The notes beneath the pieces were generated by a model, which did not search any database, was not told where the DNA came from, and saw only the letters and a program-made list of their open reading frames with translations. Positions 43,643-51,927 of a DNA stretch of 64,000 nucleotides are shown here, piece after piece. Position 1 is the stretch's first letter; each line of letters starts with the position of its first letter. This DNA is from Terriglobia bacterium (lineage in GTDB: Bacteria; Acidobacteriota; Thermoanaerobaculia; Thermoanaerobaculales; Thermoanaerobaculaceae): positions 62,001 to 126,000 of the forward strand of contig JAIQFQ010000002.1 in assembly GCA_020073245.1 (NCBI GenBank), given 5' to 3'. The translations under genes and the position numbers were made by a program.

Positions 43643-46525
43643 CTAGAGCTTGAAGGTCGTGGTCAAAGAAATATGCACCTTGACTCGTACGCCGTTCTTT
43701 GTGGCTGGCCTGAACCGCCACGTCCGGACTGCGCTCACCGCCGCCGCGTCGAGTCCGAAGTCGGGCCTGATCCCCTTCACCACCTTGACGTCCTCTACGT
43801 TGCCGTTCTCGTCGACGAGGACGTCCATCGTCACGGCGCCGGTCTGACGCTGGCGGGCGGCCAGAGCCGGATACGTTGGCGGAGTCCTGGAAATGGCCTG
43901 CGGCGGAATGACGTCGGGTCCTGGCTCGACGACGTCCCCGACCTGCACGGGCGCCTGGGCCGGGGCCTGCGGCGGGGCCGCCGCCGGAGCGGCTACAACC
44001 GGCGCAGGAGTCGGAGGCGCCGCGGTGGGTTCGGTGGCGGGAGGTGCCGTGGTCGGCTCCGGCGCCGCAGCGGCGGGCGCCGCCGTTGCTTGTGGCGCGG
44101 CGGGCTGCACCTGCGGAGGCGCCTGCGCGGCCGCCTGCTGCGCGGGAGGATTCGCGGCAGGCTGTGCTGGCGGTGGCTGCTGGCGTTGCACGGCCGCCGC
44201 GGTCGGCCGGACGGCTGCCGGTGCCGCGGGCCGCGCCTGCGCCGCCGGGGCGAGGATTTCGCCAGCGAGCTTCTCCCGCAGCGCCTGGGTCTGCTTGGCC
44301 ACCTCCTGTTGCGCAACCTCGCGCGCCATCTGGACGGTCTCCGGCACCGGCGTCCCCTCGGCGGTGGGAGCCTCGGCGGGGCGCTTTGCTCTTGTCAGGA
44401 GGAGCACTGCGGCCACGATGGCGAGCACAGCGATGACCACGGCCGCCACTGGGGCCAGACGAATACCGCTCGGCGCGTGGAGATCCGCCGGCGTCCCCTC
44501 CCGCACCGGCTCCATCACTGGGATGCGCGGTGTCGGCTTGGGCTTCGGCGGTTCCGCCGGGACCGGTGGCGGTTTGAGGGGTACAACTGGTGGAGGCGGC
44601 GCCGGACGTGCGGCCGGCGCGGTCGCTGTGCTGGCCGGCCGCTCGCGGCCGACCAGATCAGCCAGGAACGCACCGAGCTCGGGGGCCCCGGGCGCAGGGC
44701 GAATGGACTGCAGGATGCTCACGAGATCGGAGGCGAGGTCGGCCGCAGTCTGGTAGCGGTCCTCACGGTTTTCCTTCAGCGCCTTCAGCACTACGCGCTC
44801 AACCTCAGGGGGGATCGACGGATCGATGTCACGCGGGGGGACGAGGCGCGGTGCACGAACCTGCTCGAGGATGGAGAGCTCGGAGTCGCCGGCGAACCCC
44901 TTGCGGCCGGTGAGCATCTCGTAGAGCACCAACCCAAGCGAGAAGATGTCCGAGCGGTGATCGATGTCCCGTCCCCACGCCTGCTCGGGCGACATGTACT
45001 GCAGCTTGCCCTTGAGAGCACCGGCACGAGTGTGCGAGGCCTTTGAGGCGGCCTTGGCGATACCGAAGTCGCAGAGCTTGATATCCCCGTCGTACGAAAT
45101 CAACACGTTTTGAGGGGACACGTCCCGGTGCACCAACGCCATCGCGGTGCCCTGGAGATCCTTCTTGCGGTGCGCGTAGTCGAGCGCCGCCGCCAGGCGC
45201 GAGCCGATGAACAGCGCCAGGCCGAGCGGGAGGCGGGATTTCTTCTCCTCCAGGGTGCGCAGGATCGAGCGCAGGTCCTTGCCGTCGATGTACTCCATCG
45301 CGATGTAGTAGGAGCGCTCGATCTTCCCGAGGTCGTAGATGTGGATGATGTTGGGGTGCTGGAGCTGCGCCGCCAGCTTGGCCTCGTCCACGAACATCGT
45401 GACGAATTCATCGTTGTCCGTCAGGTGAGCCAGGATGCGCTTGATGGCGACGATTTTCTGGAACCCCTCGACGCCTTTCATTCGAGCTCGGTACACCTCA
45501 GCCATGCCGCCTGTGGCGATCGGCTCGATGAGCTCGTACTGTCCGAACGGCGTGCCCCCAGGCAAAGGTCCGGGGCCCTTCTCGACCTCCGCACCGGTCA
45601 CTGGGGACTTCGGCGGTAGTGGCGGTGCGCCTTTGGTCACGACCGCGTAGGGCCGTGTAGGTTCGGGGGTCGTGGGCGTCGTGGGTTGCGCCGGGCGCGG
45701 CGGGGCCGGTTGTTCGGGCGCGACGGCTGGTCGCGTGGTCTTCCCGTGCAGGCCGCCAAGATCGAGGCCCGAGAGAGTGTCGGACAGCAGCTTCTCCACA
45801 GCCGTATCCGTACCCGTCTCGCGAGGCCTGGTGGGCTTTGGCGCGGAGCGTCCGAGCTCGGCCAGCGTGTCCGCCACGGCCTGGTCGGCTCCCGAACCAG
45901 CGGTGCCGGCATGTGCCGGCGGCTTCGGAGGCGGGACGGGCTTCACCGGTGGAAGTTGGTTTGGCGGCAGCGCCGGCGACGGGATCGCGATGCGCTGTGT
46001 GTCGGCCGGGCTCCCACCCTGCTCCTCGGCAAGAAGGTCACCGAAGAGGTCATTGGATGTGACGGTGCCGCCGACCTTCGCGGAAGCTGCTCCGCGCCGC
46101 AGCGCCTCCAACATCTCGGCTCGCGTGTCCGGGTTGACGGTAGCCTCGGCGCGGGGGTGCGAGAGGAGCGCCGCCACGTGCGCCGCCAGCTCCTCGTTGG
46201 AGAAGGGCTTGGCGACGATGTCCTGAGCGCCGAGCTTGGTCGCGTCTGCCTTGGGGTCATGGCCGTTGTACCCGCTCATCATGACCAGGAACGGGGTGTG
46301 ACGCAGGCCGGCACGAGCGCGCAGTTGCGTGATGGCGTCCTCGACCTTGAGCCGTGGAAGCACGGACGTCGTCAGCACGATCTTGGGCTCGACCTTGGCG
46401 CAGGCCGCGACGGCTGCGTCCACATCCTTGGCCGTGATGACCTCGCACCCGAGCGACGAGAGCGCTTCCGCGATCCGCACGGCGGTTCGGGGTTCGTAGT
46501 CGAGAAGGAGAACGGCTTGGCTCAT
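43643..46525 (-). CDS. Receiver-Ser/Thr kinase-TonB fusion protein
   Basis: 960 residues. An N-terminal receiver-like domain (about 1-120) precedes a Pro-rich linker, a Hanks-type kinase (about 328-605), another Pro-rich linker, one helix (about 690-711), a long Ala/Pro/Gln-rich periplasmic stalk and a TonB C-terminal domain (about 870-960; PPTYPALAARQRQTGAVTMD, then TWRFRPATKNG). The kinase is complete: VAIKRIL Lys362, HRDVSPQNVL 467-476, CDFGIA 485-490. The receiver has Asp9 and Lys106, but the phospho-Asp position reads LTTSVLP (Thr53). It could link cytosolic phosphorylation to outer-membrane contact. The ATG at 46525 is near the divergent yebC gene. Confidence 0.92.
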   Translation of the reverse strand: MSQAVLLLDYEPRTAVRIAEALSSLGCEVITAKDVDAAVAACAKVEPKIVLTTSVLPRLKVEDAITQLRARAGLRHTPFLVMMSGYNGHDPKADATKLGAQDIVAKPFSNEELAAHVAALLSHPRAEATVNPDTRAEMLEALRRGAASAKVGGTVTSNDLFGDLLAEEQGGSPADTQRIAIPSPALPPNQLPPVKPVPPPKPPAHAGTAGSGADQAVADTLAELGRSAPKPTRPRETGTDTAVEKLLSDTLSGLDLGGLHGKTTRPAVAPEQPAPPRPAQPTTPTTPEPTRPYAVVTKGAPPLPPKSPVTGAEVEKGPGPLPGGTPFGQYELIEPIATGGMAEVYRARMKGVEGFQKIVAIKRILAHLTDNDEFVTMFVDEAKLAAQLQHPNIIHIYDLGKIERSYYIAMEYIDGKDLRSILRTLEEKKSRLPLGLALFIGSRLAAALDYAHRKKDLQGTAMALVHRDVSPQNVLISYDGDIKLCDFGIAKAASKASHTRAGALKGKLQYMSPEQAWGRDIDHRSDIFSLGLVLYEMLTGRKGFAGDSELSILEQVRAPRLVPPRDIDPSIPPEVERVVLKALKENREDRYQTAADLASDLVSILQSIRPAPGAPELGAFLADLVGRERPASTATAPAARPAPPPPVVPLKPPPVPAEPPKPKPTPRIPVMEPVREGTPADLHAPSGIRLAPVAAVVIAVLAIVAAVLLLTRAKRPAEAPTAEGTPVPETVQMAREVAQQEVAKQTQALREKLAGEILAPAAQARPAAPAAVRPTAAAVQRQQPPPAQPAANPPAQQAAAQAPPQVQPAAPQATAAPAAAAPEPTTAPPATEPTAAPPTPAPVVAAPAAAPPQAPAQAPVQVGDVVEPGPDVIPPQAISRTPPTYPALAARQRQTGAVTMDVLVDENGNVEDVKVVKGIRPDFGLDAAAVSAVRTWRFRPATKNGVRVKVHISLTTTFKL

Positions 46526-46674
46526 GCTCTCCGCACGTCGCACATTGACCTCGGCGCCATTGTGGTGGGGCGCCACCTGCAAGTCAATAGGTTTCCGGAC
46601 TCGGCGAGGTTTGCAGTTTCGCAGCGCGGTGTACAATTTTCGGCAGCGGGCCAGCCGGGCCACGTGGGGGTTTT

Positions 46675-47421
46675 ATGTCAGGCCACAACAAGTGGAGCAC
46701 GATTAAGCACAAGAAGGGCAAGCTCGACGCGAAGCGCGGCAAGCTCTTCACCAAGATCATCCGTGAGCTGACGACCGCCGCGCGCGAAGGCGGCGGCGAC
46801 GCCGATGGCAACCCGCGCCTGCGCGCCGCGATCGTGTCCGCCAAAGCGGCCAACATGCCGGGCGACACGTTGCACAAGGCGATCCAGCGAGGCACCGGCG
46901 AGCTCCCCGGCGTGTCGTACGAGGAGGTCACCTACGAGGGCTACGGTCCCGGCGGCGTGGCAGTCCTGCTGCACGCGCTCACGGACAACCGCAACCGCAC
47001 CACGGCGGAGCTTCGCCACATGTTCGGCAAGCACGGCGGCAACCTCGGCGAGAGCGGCTGCGTGGCGTTTCTGTTCAAGAAGCAGGGGTACCTCCTCCTC
47101 CCCAAGACCGTCGGCGACGAGGACAAGGTCATGGAAGCGGCGCTCGAGGCGGGCGCGGAGGATTTCTTCGCGGACGATCCCGAGTTCTACGAGATCTACA
47201 CGGCCCCGGAGGAGCTCCACAAGGTCAAGACCGCGCTCGAGGCGGGCGGGCTCACCGTGGAGCAAGCCAAGGTCGAGATGGTCCCGACCACGCAGGTCCG
47301 CCTGGAGGACAGGCGGGCCGAACAGATGGTCCGCTTGATGGAAGCGTTCGAGGATCACGACGACGTCCAAAACGTCTGGGCCAACTTTGACATCGACACG
47401 AAACTGCTCGAGGTGGGCTGA
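46675..47421 (+). CDS. yebC: YebC/TACO1-family protein
   Basis: 248 residues. MSGHNKWSTIKHKKGKLDAKRGKLF is the highly conserved start, and AREGGGDADGNPRLRAAI, YEGYGPGGVAVLL, LTDNRNRTTAELRH and DFDIDTK-like ANFDIDTKLL follow. Older annotations call it a transcriptional regulator; recent work ties the family to translation of proline-rich stretches. The window encodes several such proteins, including the kinase-TonB protein encoded divergently. ruvC begins inside its 3' end. Confidence 0.96.
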   Translation: MSGHNKWSTIKHKKGKLDAKRGKLFTKIIRELTTAAREGGGDADGNPRLRAAIVSAKAANMPGDTLHKAIQRGTGELPGVSYEEVTYEGYGPGGVAVLLHALTDNRNRTTAELRHMFGKHGGNLGESGCVAFLFKKQGYLLLPKTVGDEDKVMEAALEAGAEDFFADDPEFYEIYTAPEELHKVKTALEAGGLTVEQAKVEMVPTTQVRLEDRRAEQMVRLMEAFEDHDDVQNVWANFDIDTKLLEVG

Positions 47422-47896
47422 GCTGGCCCGCGTCCTCGGCCTCGACCCCGGCTCCCGAATTACAGGGTGGGGGCTCGTCGAGGGAGATCCCCGGCGAGTG
47501 ACTGCAGTCGAGTTCGGATGTCTCTCGCCTCGGCGTGCGCATTCCCGCGCCGAGGCGCTCGCGTCCCTGTCGGCGCAGCTGGAGGAGCTCGTCGCGCGCC
47601 TGTCGCCGGACGTTGCCGCCGTCGAAACCCCATTCGCAGGGCGCTACCCGCACGCGGCACTGGCGCTCGCAGAGGTCAGGGGCGCGTTGCTGGCGGTGCT
47701 CGGCCGTTGGGGCGGCGAGGTCGTCGAGTTGGCGCCGGCGAAGGTGAAATCGGCCATCGTCGGGCACGGCCGCGCCGAGAAGCATCAGGTGGCCTTCGTC
47801 GTTCGCCACGCCCTCGGGCTACGTGAAGCGCCGCCCGCCGATGCGGCGGATGCGCTCGCTCTCGCGCTCTGTCACTTGCGGAGCAGTTTGCCTTGA
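47387..47896 (+). CDS. ruvC: Holliday-junction resolvase RuvC
   Basis: RuvC cleaves Holliday junctions as a dimer. The active-site acidic residues are visible in LGLDPGSRITGWG (Asp), VETPFAGRYPHAALAL (Glu) and ADAADALALALCH (Asp, Asp). The TTG at 47387 gives 169 residues but overlaps yebC by 35 bases. A CTG at 47423, just after GAGGTGG, would be closer to the family N-terminus. It follows yebC as in many genomes; ruvA and ruvB are not seen nearby. Confidence 0.93.
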   Translation: MTSTRNCSRWAELARVLGLDPGSRITGWGLVEGDPRRVTAVEFGCLSPRRAHSRAEALASLSAQLEELVARLSPDVAAVETPFAGRYPHAALALAEVRGALLAVLGRWGGEVVELAPAKVKSAIVGHGRAEKHQVAFVVRHALGLREAPPADAADALALALCHLRSSLP

Positions 47897-48023
47897 CGCT
47901 ATTGACATGCGTGTGTTAGGTTTCAGTTGAGTGGAGACGGCACAATCGCACCGTTGGTACGAAGTCGGCCGCTACGGATCGTTGGCCGCTAAAGGGCATT
48001 CAACGGTGAAGAACTGAGCGGAC

Positions 48024-48890
48024 ATGGCACTCCAGGGCTCACTCGCTGACATCGCACTGCCGGACGTGATCCAGCTGGTGAGCGTCTCGGGCAAGACCGG
48101 CGTGTTCACCCTATCCGCTGAGGGGGCGGACGGCAAGATCTTCATCAAGGACGGGCAGATCACCGACGCCATCGCCGGCAAGCTCTCCGGAGAGTTCGCG
48201 GTGTACGAGATGGCCGCATGGCGCAAGGGCCAGTTCATCTTCACCGCGAACATCGAGTCCGACCGTGTCACCGTGAACAAATCCAACACGAGCCTGATGA
48301 TGGAGGCGGCACGGCGACTCGACGAATGGCGGGTGCTGCAGCGCAAGATCCCCTCCATGGACGCTATCCCGTTCTTCCTTCCGCGCGAGCCGGGCCACGA
48401 CCAGATCACCCTTTCGCCGCAGGAATGGGCGATTGTCACCAAGATCGACGGTCAGCTCTCGATCGCCAAGCTCGAACAGGCCACGGGTTTGCCGGCGTTC
48501 GACGTCTGCAAGGTCCTGTATGGCCTTGTCACGTCCGGTCTGATCTCCCTGAGACCCGGCGAGGAGGGGTCGGCCGCCGCCCGGAGCCAGGCTGTTCCGG
48601 TCGGCCCGTCGCAACGTTCGCTTCTGGCACTCGCGGAGAACGTGCGCAAGCTGGCGGACGACAGCGTCGGGTTGTCGGGATCGATCGCCGTCGAGAAGCA
48701 GTACCGCGTGGCCCGTGCGGAGATCGAAGCCGGCGGCGGCATCTCGGCCGTTCACGGCCTGGTGGACCGACTGGCTCGTGCCATCTCGCTCCTCGAAGGC
48801 GGGGACAAGGCCGGTGAGTTCCTGCGGCGGGTCAACCCGCTCATCGAGATCGGTCCGACGGAAAGCAAACCGCAACCAAAGCATTCCTAG
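48024..48890 (+). CDS. DUF4388 (PATAN) domain protein
   Basis: 288 residues. LQGSLADIALPDVIQLVSVSGKTGVFTLS and GKIFIKDGQITDAIAGKLSGE are the PATAN domain (DUF4388, about 1-105). These domains occur in gliding and signalling proteins of Myxococcota, Acidobacteriota and Cyanobacteria. A winged-helix-like middle (about 130-180, QEWAIVTKIDGQLSIAKLEQATG) and a helical tail follow. The ATG at 48024 lies in a 127-base gap that also holds a TTGACA at 47902-47907. It may be a response-regulator partner; no kinase adjoins it. Confidence 0.88.
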   Translation: MALQGSLADIALPDVIQLVSVSGKTGVFTLSAEGADGKIFIKDGQITDAIAGKLSGEFAVYEMAAWRKGQFIFTANIESDRVTVNKSNTSLMMEAARRLDEWRVLQRKIPSMDAIPFFLPREPGHDQITLSPQEWAIVTKIDGQLSIAKLEQATGLPAFDVCKVLYGLVTSGLISLRPGEEGSAAARSQAVPVGPSQRSLLALAENVRKLADDSVGLSGSIAVEKQYRVARAEIEAGGGISAVHGLVDRLARAISLLEGGDKAGEFLRRVNPLIEIGPTESKPQPKHS

Positions 48891-48967
48891 CCGGGCACCG
48901 CTCGGTGGCACTCCCGCGTTCCTGACCCATCGTGCTTGGCTCGTCTGTTGCAAAAGGCGCTTGGGGT

Positions 48968-49058
48968 AGAAGGAAGAGGGGAGACGGAAGAGGGAAGACG
49001 CGAGCCTCATCCTGTTGGGCCGTTCCTCTGAGATCTCCCTTCTTCCCCCTCCTTCTGA
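48968..49058. repeat. Fold-back low-complexity element 8
   Basis: Purine arm AGAAGGAAGAGGGGAGACGG (48968-48987) and AAGAGGGAAGACGCG (48988-49002) against pyrimidine arm GATCTCCCTTCTTCCCCCTC (49032-49051). AGAAGGAAGAGGGG pairs with parts of TCTTCCCCCTC. Located between convergent genes that end at 48890 and 49065. Confidence 0.65.
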
Positions 49059-49064
49059 CGGTGC

Positions 49065-49898
49065 TCAGGGCTCCGAAGGTAACGAGGCCAGCCCGAATGC
49101 GGCGCCCGCCACCCCGGCGAGAGCACCTCCAAACGGGAGGCCTCCGAGCACCCAGCTCGAGACCTCGAGCGTCGGAAGCATGCCCCGCAGGGCGACCTCG
49201 AGTCCGACCAGAATGCTGGCGCCCAGGACGCCTCCGGTGGCCCCGAGCAGGGAGCCGCAAAACAGGTAAGGCCTGCGGATGTCCCCTTCGTGAGCACCGA
49301 TGAGCCGCATGATCGCGATCTCGTCGGCGTGCGCCAGGACCAGGAGGCGAACCACCAGCAGGACGACCACGCCGCAGCCGACGAGCAGGGCGAGAGCCAG
49401 CGCGAACCCGGCGATCAGGAAGCGGGAGACCGTGTGCTCGAGCCGCGACTGCCAGGCACGGGAGCTTTCCACCAGGGTGACCTCGGGGCGGGCCTGTAGC
49501 CATGGGACGAGGGTCTCTTCCTGAGCAGCAGTCACCTCGACCTCGACGAGGGGGGGAAAGCTCCTCTCGTCCAACGTGAGCAGTACCGTGGCGAGTTCCG
49601 GGAACCAGCTGGCGAGTTCCTCCTGCACCTTGCGAGGGGCGAGCGTGGCGGTCGCGACCCCTGGCATGTTTGCCCGGATTGCGTCGTGGAGGGCTGCAGC
49701 CTCGGCGGGTCCGCGAGCGATCGCAACGACCGTGGCCGGGCGGTTGCCGGCGAGGAGTTCCGTCTGGACCCAGCTGTGCACCGTCCAGAGAATGCCGCCC
49801 CACGCGCTCGCCACCGCGACCAGCACGACAGCCACGATCCCGGCGGCCCCGGACTCGCGCAGCTGCCGCTTGATCTCCTGCCAGGCGTGCCGATTCAT
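49065..49898 (-). CDS. ftsX: Cell-division protein FtsX
   Basis: 277 residues. FtsX is the membrane half of FtsEX, which controls septal peptidoglycan hydrolases. A first helix (about 19-39), a periplasmic loop (about 45-155) and three later helices (about 160-190, 212-240, 247-268) fit. [31 protein letters not shown] is the family core. The ATG at 49898 overlaps the ftsE stop by four bases. Confidence 0.94.
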   Translation of the reverse strand: MNRHAWQEIKRQLRESGAAGIVAVVLVAVASAWGGILWTVHSWVQTELLAGNRPATVVAIARGPAEAAALHDAIRANMPGVATATLAPRKVQEELASWFPELATVLLTLDERSFPPLVEVEVTAAQEETLVPWLQARPEVTLVESSRAWQSRLEHTVSRFLIAGFALALALLVGCGVVVLLVVRLLVLAHADEIAIMRLIGAHEGDIRRPYLFCGSLLGATGGVLGASILVGLEVALRGMLPTLEVSSWVLGGLPFGGALAGVAGAAFGLASLPSEP

Positions 49899-50566
49899 GG
49901 CGCGGTCACCCAGGCGTCCCTGACCACCCGCCCGTGCTCGAGGAACAGAGTCCGGGCTGGGTGCGCCTCGATGAGCGTGCGGTCGTGGGTCGCCACGACA
50001 ACGGTCGTCCCCTGGTAGTTGATCGTCTTGAGCAACTCAAGGAGCTCGTGCGAACGCTCGGGGTCGAGGTTGCCGGAAGGCTCGTCGGCCAGGATGAGGT
50101 CCGGTTGCAGGACGAGGGCGCGGGCGATGGCGACGCGCTGCTGCTCGCCGCCCGAGAGCTCGTCGGGGTAGGCATGCATCCTGTGCTGGAGGCCCATCTG
50201 CTTGAGCACCAGGTAGGCGCGACGCTGCTGCTCCCTGTCGGGGAGATTGAGAAGCGAGAGGACGAAGGTGACGTTCTCACCGACGGTCCGGCGGCGAAGG
50301 AGCTTGAAGTCTTGGAACACCACGCCGAGTCGGCGGCGGAACTCGGCCACCTCGCGTCGCCGCATCATCATGAGGTCGGCGCCGTTGACCATGATGACGC
50401 CGGAGTCGGGCAGCTCCGCCCGGTACAGCAGCCTCAGGAACGTACTCTTGCCCGCCCCCGAAGGGCCCGTGAGGTAGATGAACTCCCCGCGGTCCACCGC
50501 GGTTGAGATGCCGCGAAGCGCCGGGCGGCCGTTGTAGCTCTTGGTGATCCCGTTGAGCGCGATCAT
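49895..50566 (-). CDS. ftsE: Cell-division ATP-binding protein FtsE
   Basis: 223 residues. [20 protein letters not shown] opens the ABC domain. Walker A is GPSGAGKST, the signature [15 protein letters not shown], Walker [14 protein letters not shown], and the switch His [24 protein letters not shown] is the FtsE-specific Q-loop. The ATG at 50566 gives the usual length; no strong ribosome site is seen. ftsE and ftsX are coupled (ATGA) and divergent from pgeF. Confidence 0.96.
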   Translation of the reverse strand: MIALNGITKSYNGRPALRGISTAVDRGEFIYLTGPSGAGKSTFLRLLYRAELPDSGVIMVNGADLMMMRRREVAEFRRRLGVVFQDFKLLRRRTVGENVTFVLSLLNLPDREQQRRAYLVLKQMGLQHRMHAYPDELSGGEQQRVAIARALVLQPDLILADEPSGNLDPERSHELLELLKTINYQGTTVVVATHDRTLIEAHPARTLFLEHGRVVRDAWVTAP

Positions 50567-50695
50567 GCCGGGGAGGACGAACTCGGCGAGCGCGAGACCG
50601 CGATCCGTCGCGGTCCGTTGCGGCGGGCGGGCCCGTGCGCCGGTGCAGTTCGGGATTTCACCGGTGTCTCCGAAGCGTGAGTGTAGCATAGCGAC

Positions 50696-51442
50696 ATGGC
50701 CGAAACCGCAAGCGGCAGCGGTGTTCTCGCAGTTCCGATGACGGGTGGTGTCGCGCTCTTCGGCGACCGCGCCGGCGCGCCTGCAGGCCTCGACGAGCGG
50801 GGGCTCGCGGACGCGGCCGGCGCCGCGATCCAGCGGCTGTTCGGGCGCGCCGTGCCGGTGCTCTACGCGCGCCAGGAGCACACCCGGCTCACCTTCACCT
50901 ACAGTGCGGGCGAATCGCTGCCGCCAGGACCTCACCTCGTCGGAACGTGCGACGCCCTGCTCACGGTCGAGCCGTGGACGACGCTGGCCGTACGCACCGC
51001 AGACTGCCTTCCGGTCGCGCTCGCGGGCGGCGGCGCCGTCGCGATGGTCCACGCGGGGTGGCGCGGCCTTGCCGCCGACGTGCTGGGCTTCACCATCGGG
51101 CGGCTGCGGGCGGAGTTCGGTGTCACGCCCGAAACGCTGGATGCGGTCGTCGGCGTGGGCATCGGCCCGTGCCACTACGAGGTCGGCGCGGAGGTGGTCG
51201 CTGCGCTCGAGCGCCAGCCGGTTGCCGATGGCTCCTGGCGCGGCAACGGTGTGGTCGACCTCGCACGGTTCGCTTCGGTCCGCCTCGCTGCCCTCGGCCT
51301 CGATCCCGGCCGCGTGCAAGTGCTCGCCGGATGCACCGCGTGCTCGCCGAGATACCACTCGTACCGCCGCGACGGGGACCCCGCCGGGCGGCAGTGGAAC
51401 GCGGTGCTGCTGACCGAAGGGCTTCGCCCCTCGAGCCCCTAG
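50696..51442 (+). CDS. pgeF: Peptidoglycan editing factor PgeF (YfiH/laccase-domain family)
   Basis: 248 residues. PgeF removes muropeptide precursors made with L-Ser in place of L-Ala; older annotation called it polyphenol oxidase. RTADCLPVALAG (Cys), VHAGWRGLAADVL (His) and GIGPCHYEVG (Cys) mark the metal site, and the C-terminal TACSPRYHSYRRDG is conserved. ATG at 50696. It is divergent from ftsE, and like ftsEX concerns the cell wall. Confidence 0.93.
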   Translation: MAETASGSGVLAVPMTGGVALFGDRAGAPAGLDERGLADAAGAAIQRLFGRAVPVLYARQEHTRLTFTYSAGESLPPGPHLVGTCDALLTVEPWTTLAVRTADCLPVALAGGGAVAMVHAGWRGLAADVLGFTIGRLRAEFGVTPETLDAVVGVGIGPCHYEVGAEVVAALERQPVADGSWRGNGVVDLARFASVRLAALGLDPGRVQVLAGCTACSPRYHSYRRDGDPAGRQWNAVLLTEGLRPSSP

Positions 51443-51465
51443 CGCCTCGTACGTTGTCATCCCGA

Positions 51466-51555
51466 GGACTGCCGAAGGCCCTCGACTTACTGTCATCCCG
51501 AGGGAGTCCCGCCGAAGGCGGGGCGACCGAGGGATCTGGGCGGGGGTTGTTGTTT
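51466..51555. repeat. GTCATCCCGAGG-type intergenic repeat
   Basis: TGTCATCCCGAGG begins at about 51457 and again at about 51492. The second runs into GCCGAAGGCGGGGCGACCG and AGGGATCTGGG. The two half-copies look like tandem fragments. Similar TCATCCCGAGG...GAGGGATCT motifs occur between genes in other bacteria, as far as I recall. Confidence 0.5.
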
Positions 51556-51830
51556 CCGTTTTGCCACTCGCGTGGAGGCTCTCTTTTGCCCCTCGGGCTC
51601 CGGCGCGTCGATCGGGCCGCGCATCGAGCGCGACCCTCCGACCCGCCGCCGCGAGCGACCGAGTTGGGACGCCCCGCGGTGGGGCCCCTCGCTGTTCGCA
51701 TGCGACCGCGCCAGCGACACCCCACGCAGGGCGCCCGCTCGGTACTCGCACGCGGCGGCGAAAGGCGCCTCACGCCCGAGGGGCGGGATTGGCCCGCCCC
51801 CCCCGCGGTTTGTTGGCTCTCGCGCGACCA
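51555..51830. repeat. G+C-rich dispersed repeat, copy 1
   Basis: Shares ordered blocks with 63401-63790: TTTTGCCCCTCGGG, GGGCCCCTCG, CGACACCCC, CTCGGTACTCGCACGC (CTCGGTGCCCGCACGC there) and GCCCGAGGGGCGGGATT followed by CCCCCCCGCGG. No protein-coding potential is visible. It fills the gap between pgeF and the orphan gene at 51928. Confidence 0.5.
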
Positions 51831-51894
51831 CGGCACGGTGGGGCTGCCCCAGGACAGACGAATCACCACTTCACAGGACCGCTGAATGTGCAAT

Positions 51895-51906
51895 GTCGAA
51901 TTCGAC
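51895..51906. promoter_or_regulatory. Perfect 12-base palindrome before the orphan gene
   Basis: GTCGAATTCGAC is fully self-complementary and lies 22 bases before the start of the orphan gene. It could be an operator. It is AT-richer than its surroundings. Confidence 0.35.
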
Positions 51907-51927
51907 TAGTATCTGGGGGAGCGACCT

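Noticed and set aside
47902-47930. TTGACA before the PATAN-protein gene as a promoter
   Set aside because: No acceptable -10 hexamer lies 16-18 bases downstream, so I do not list it as a separate feature.
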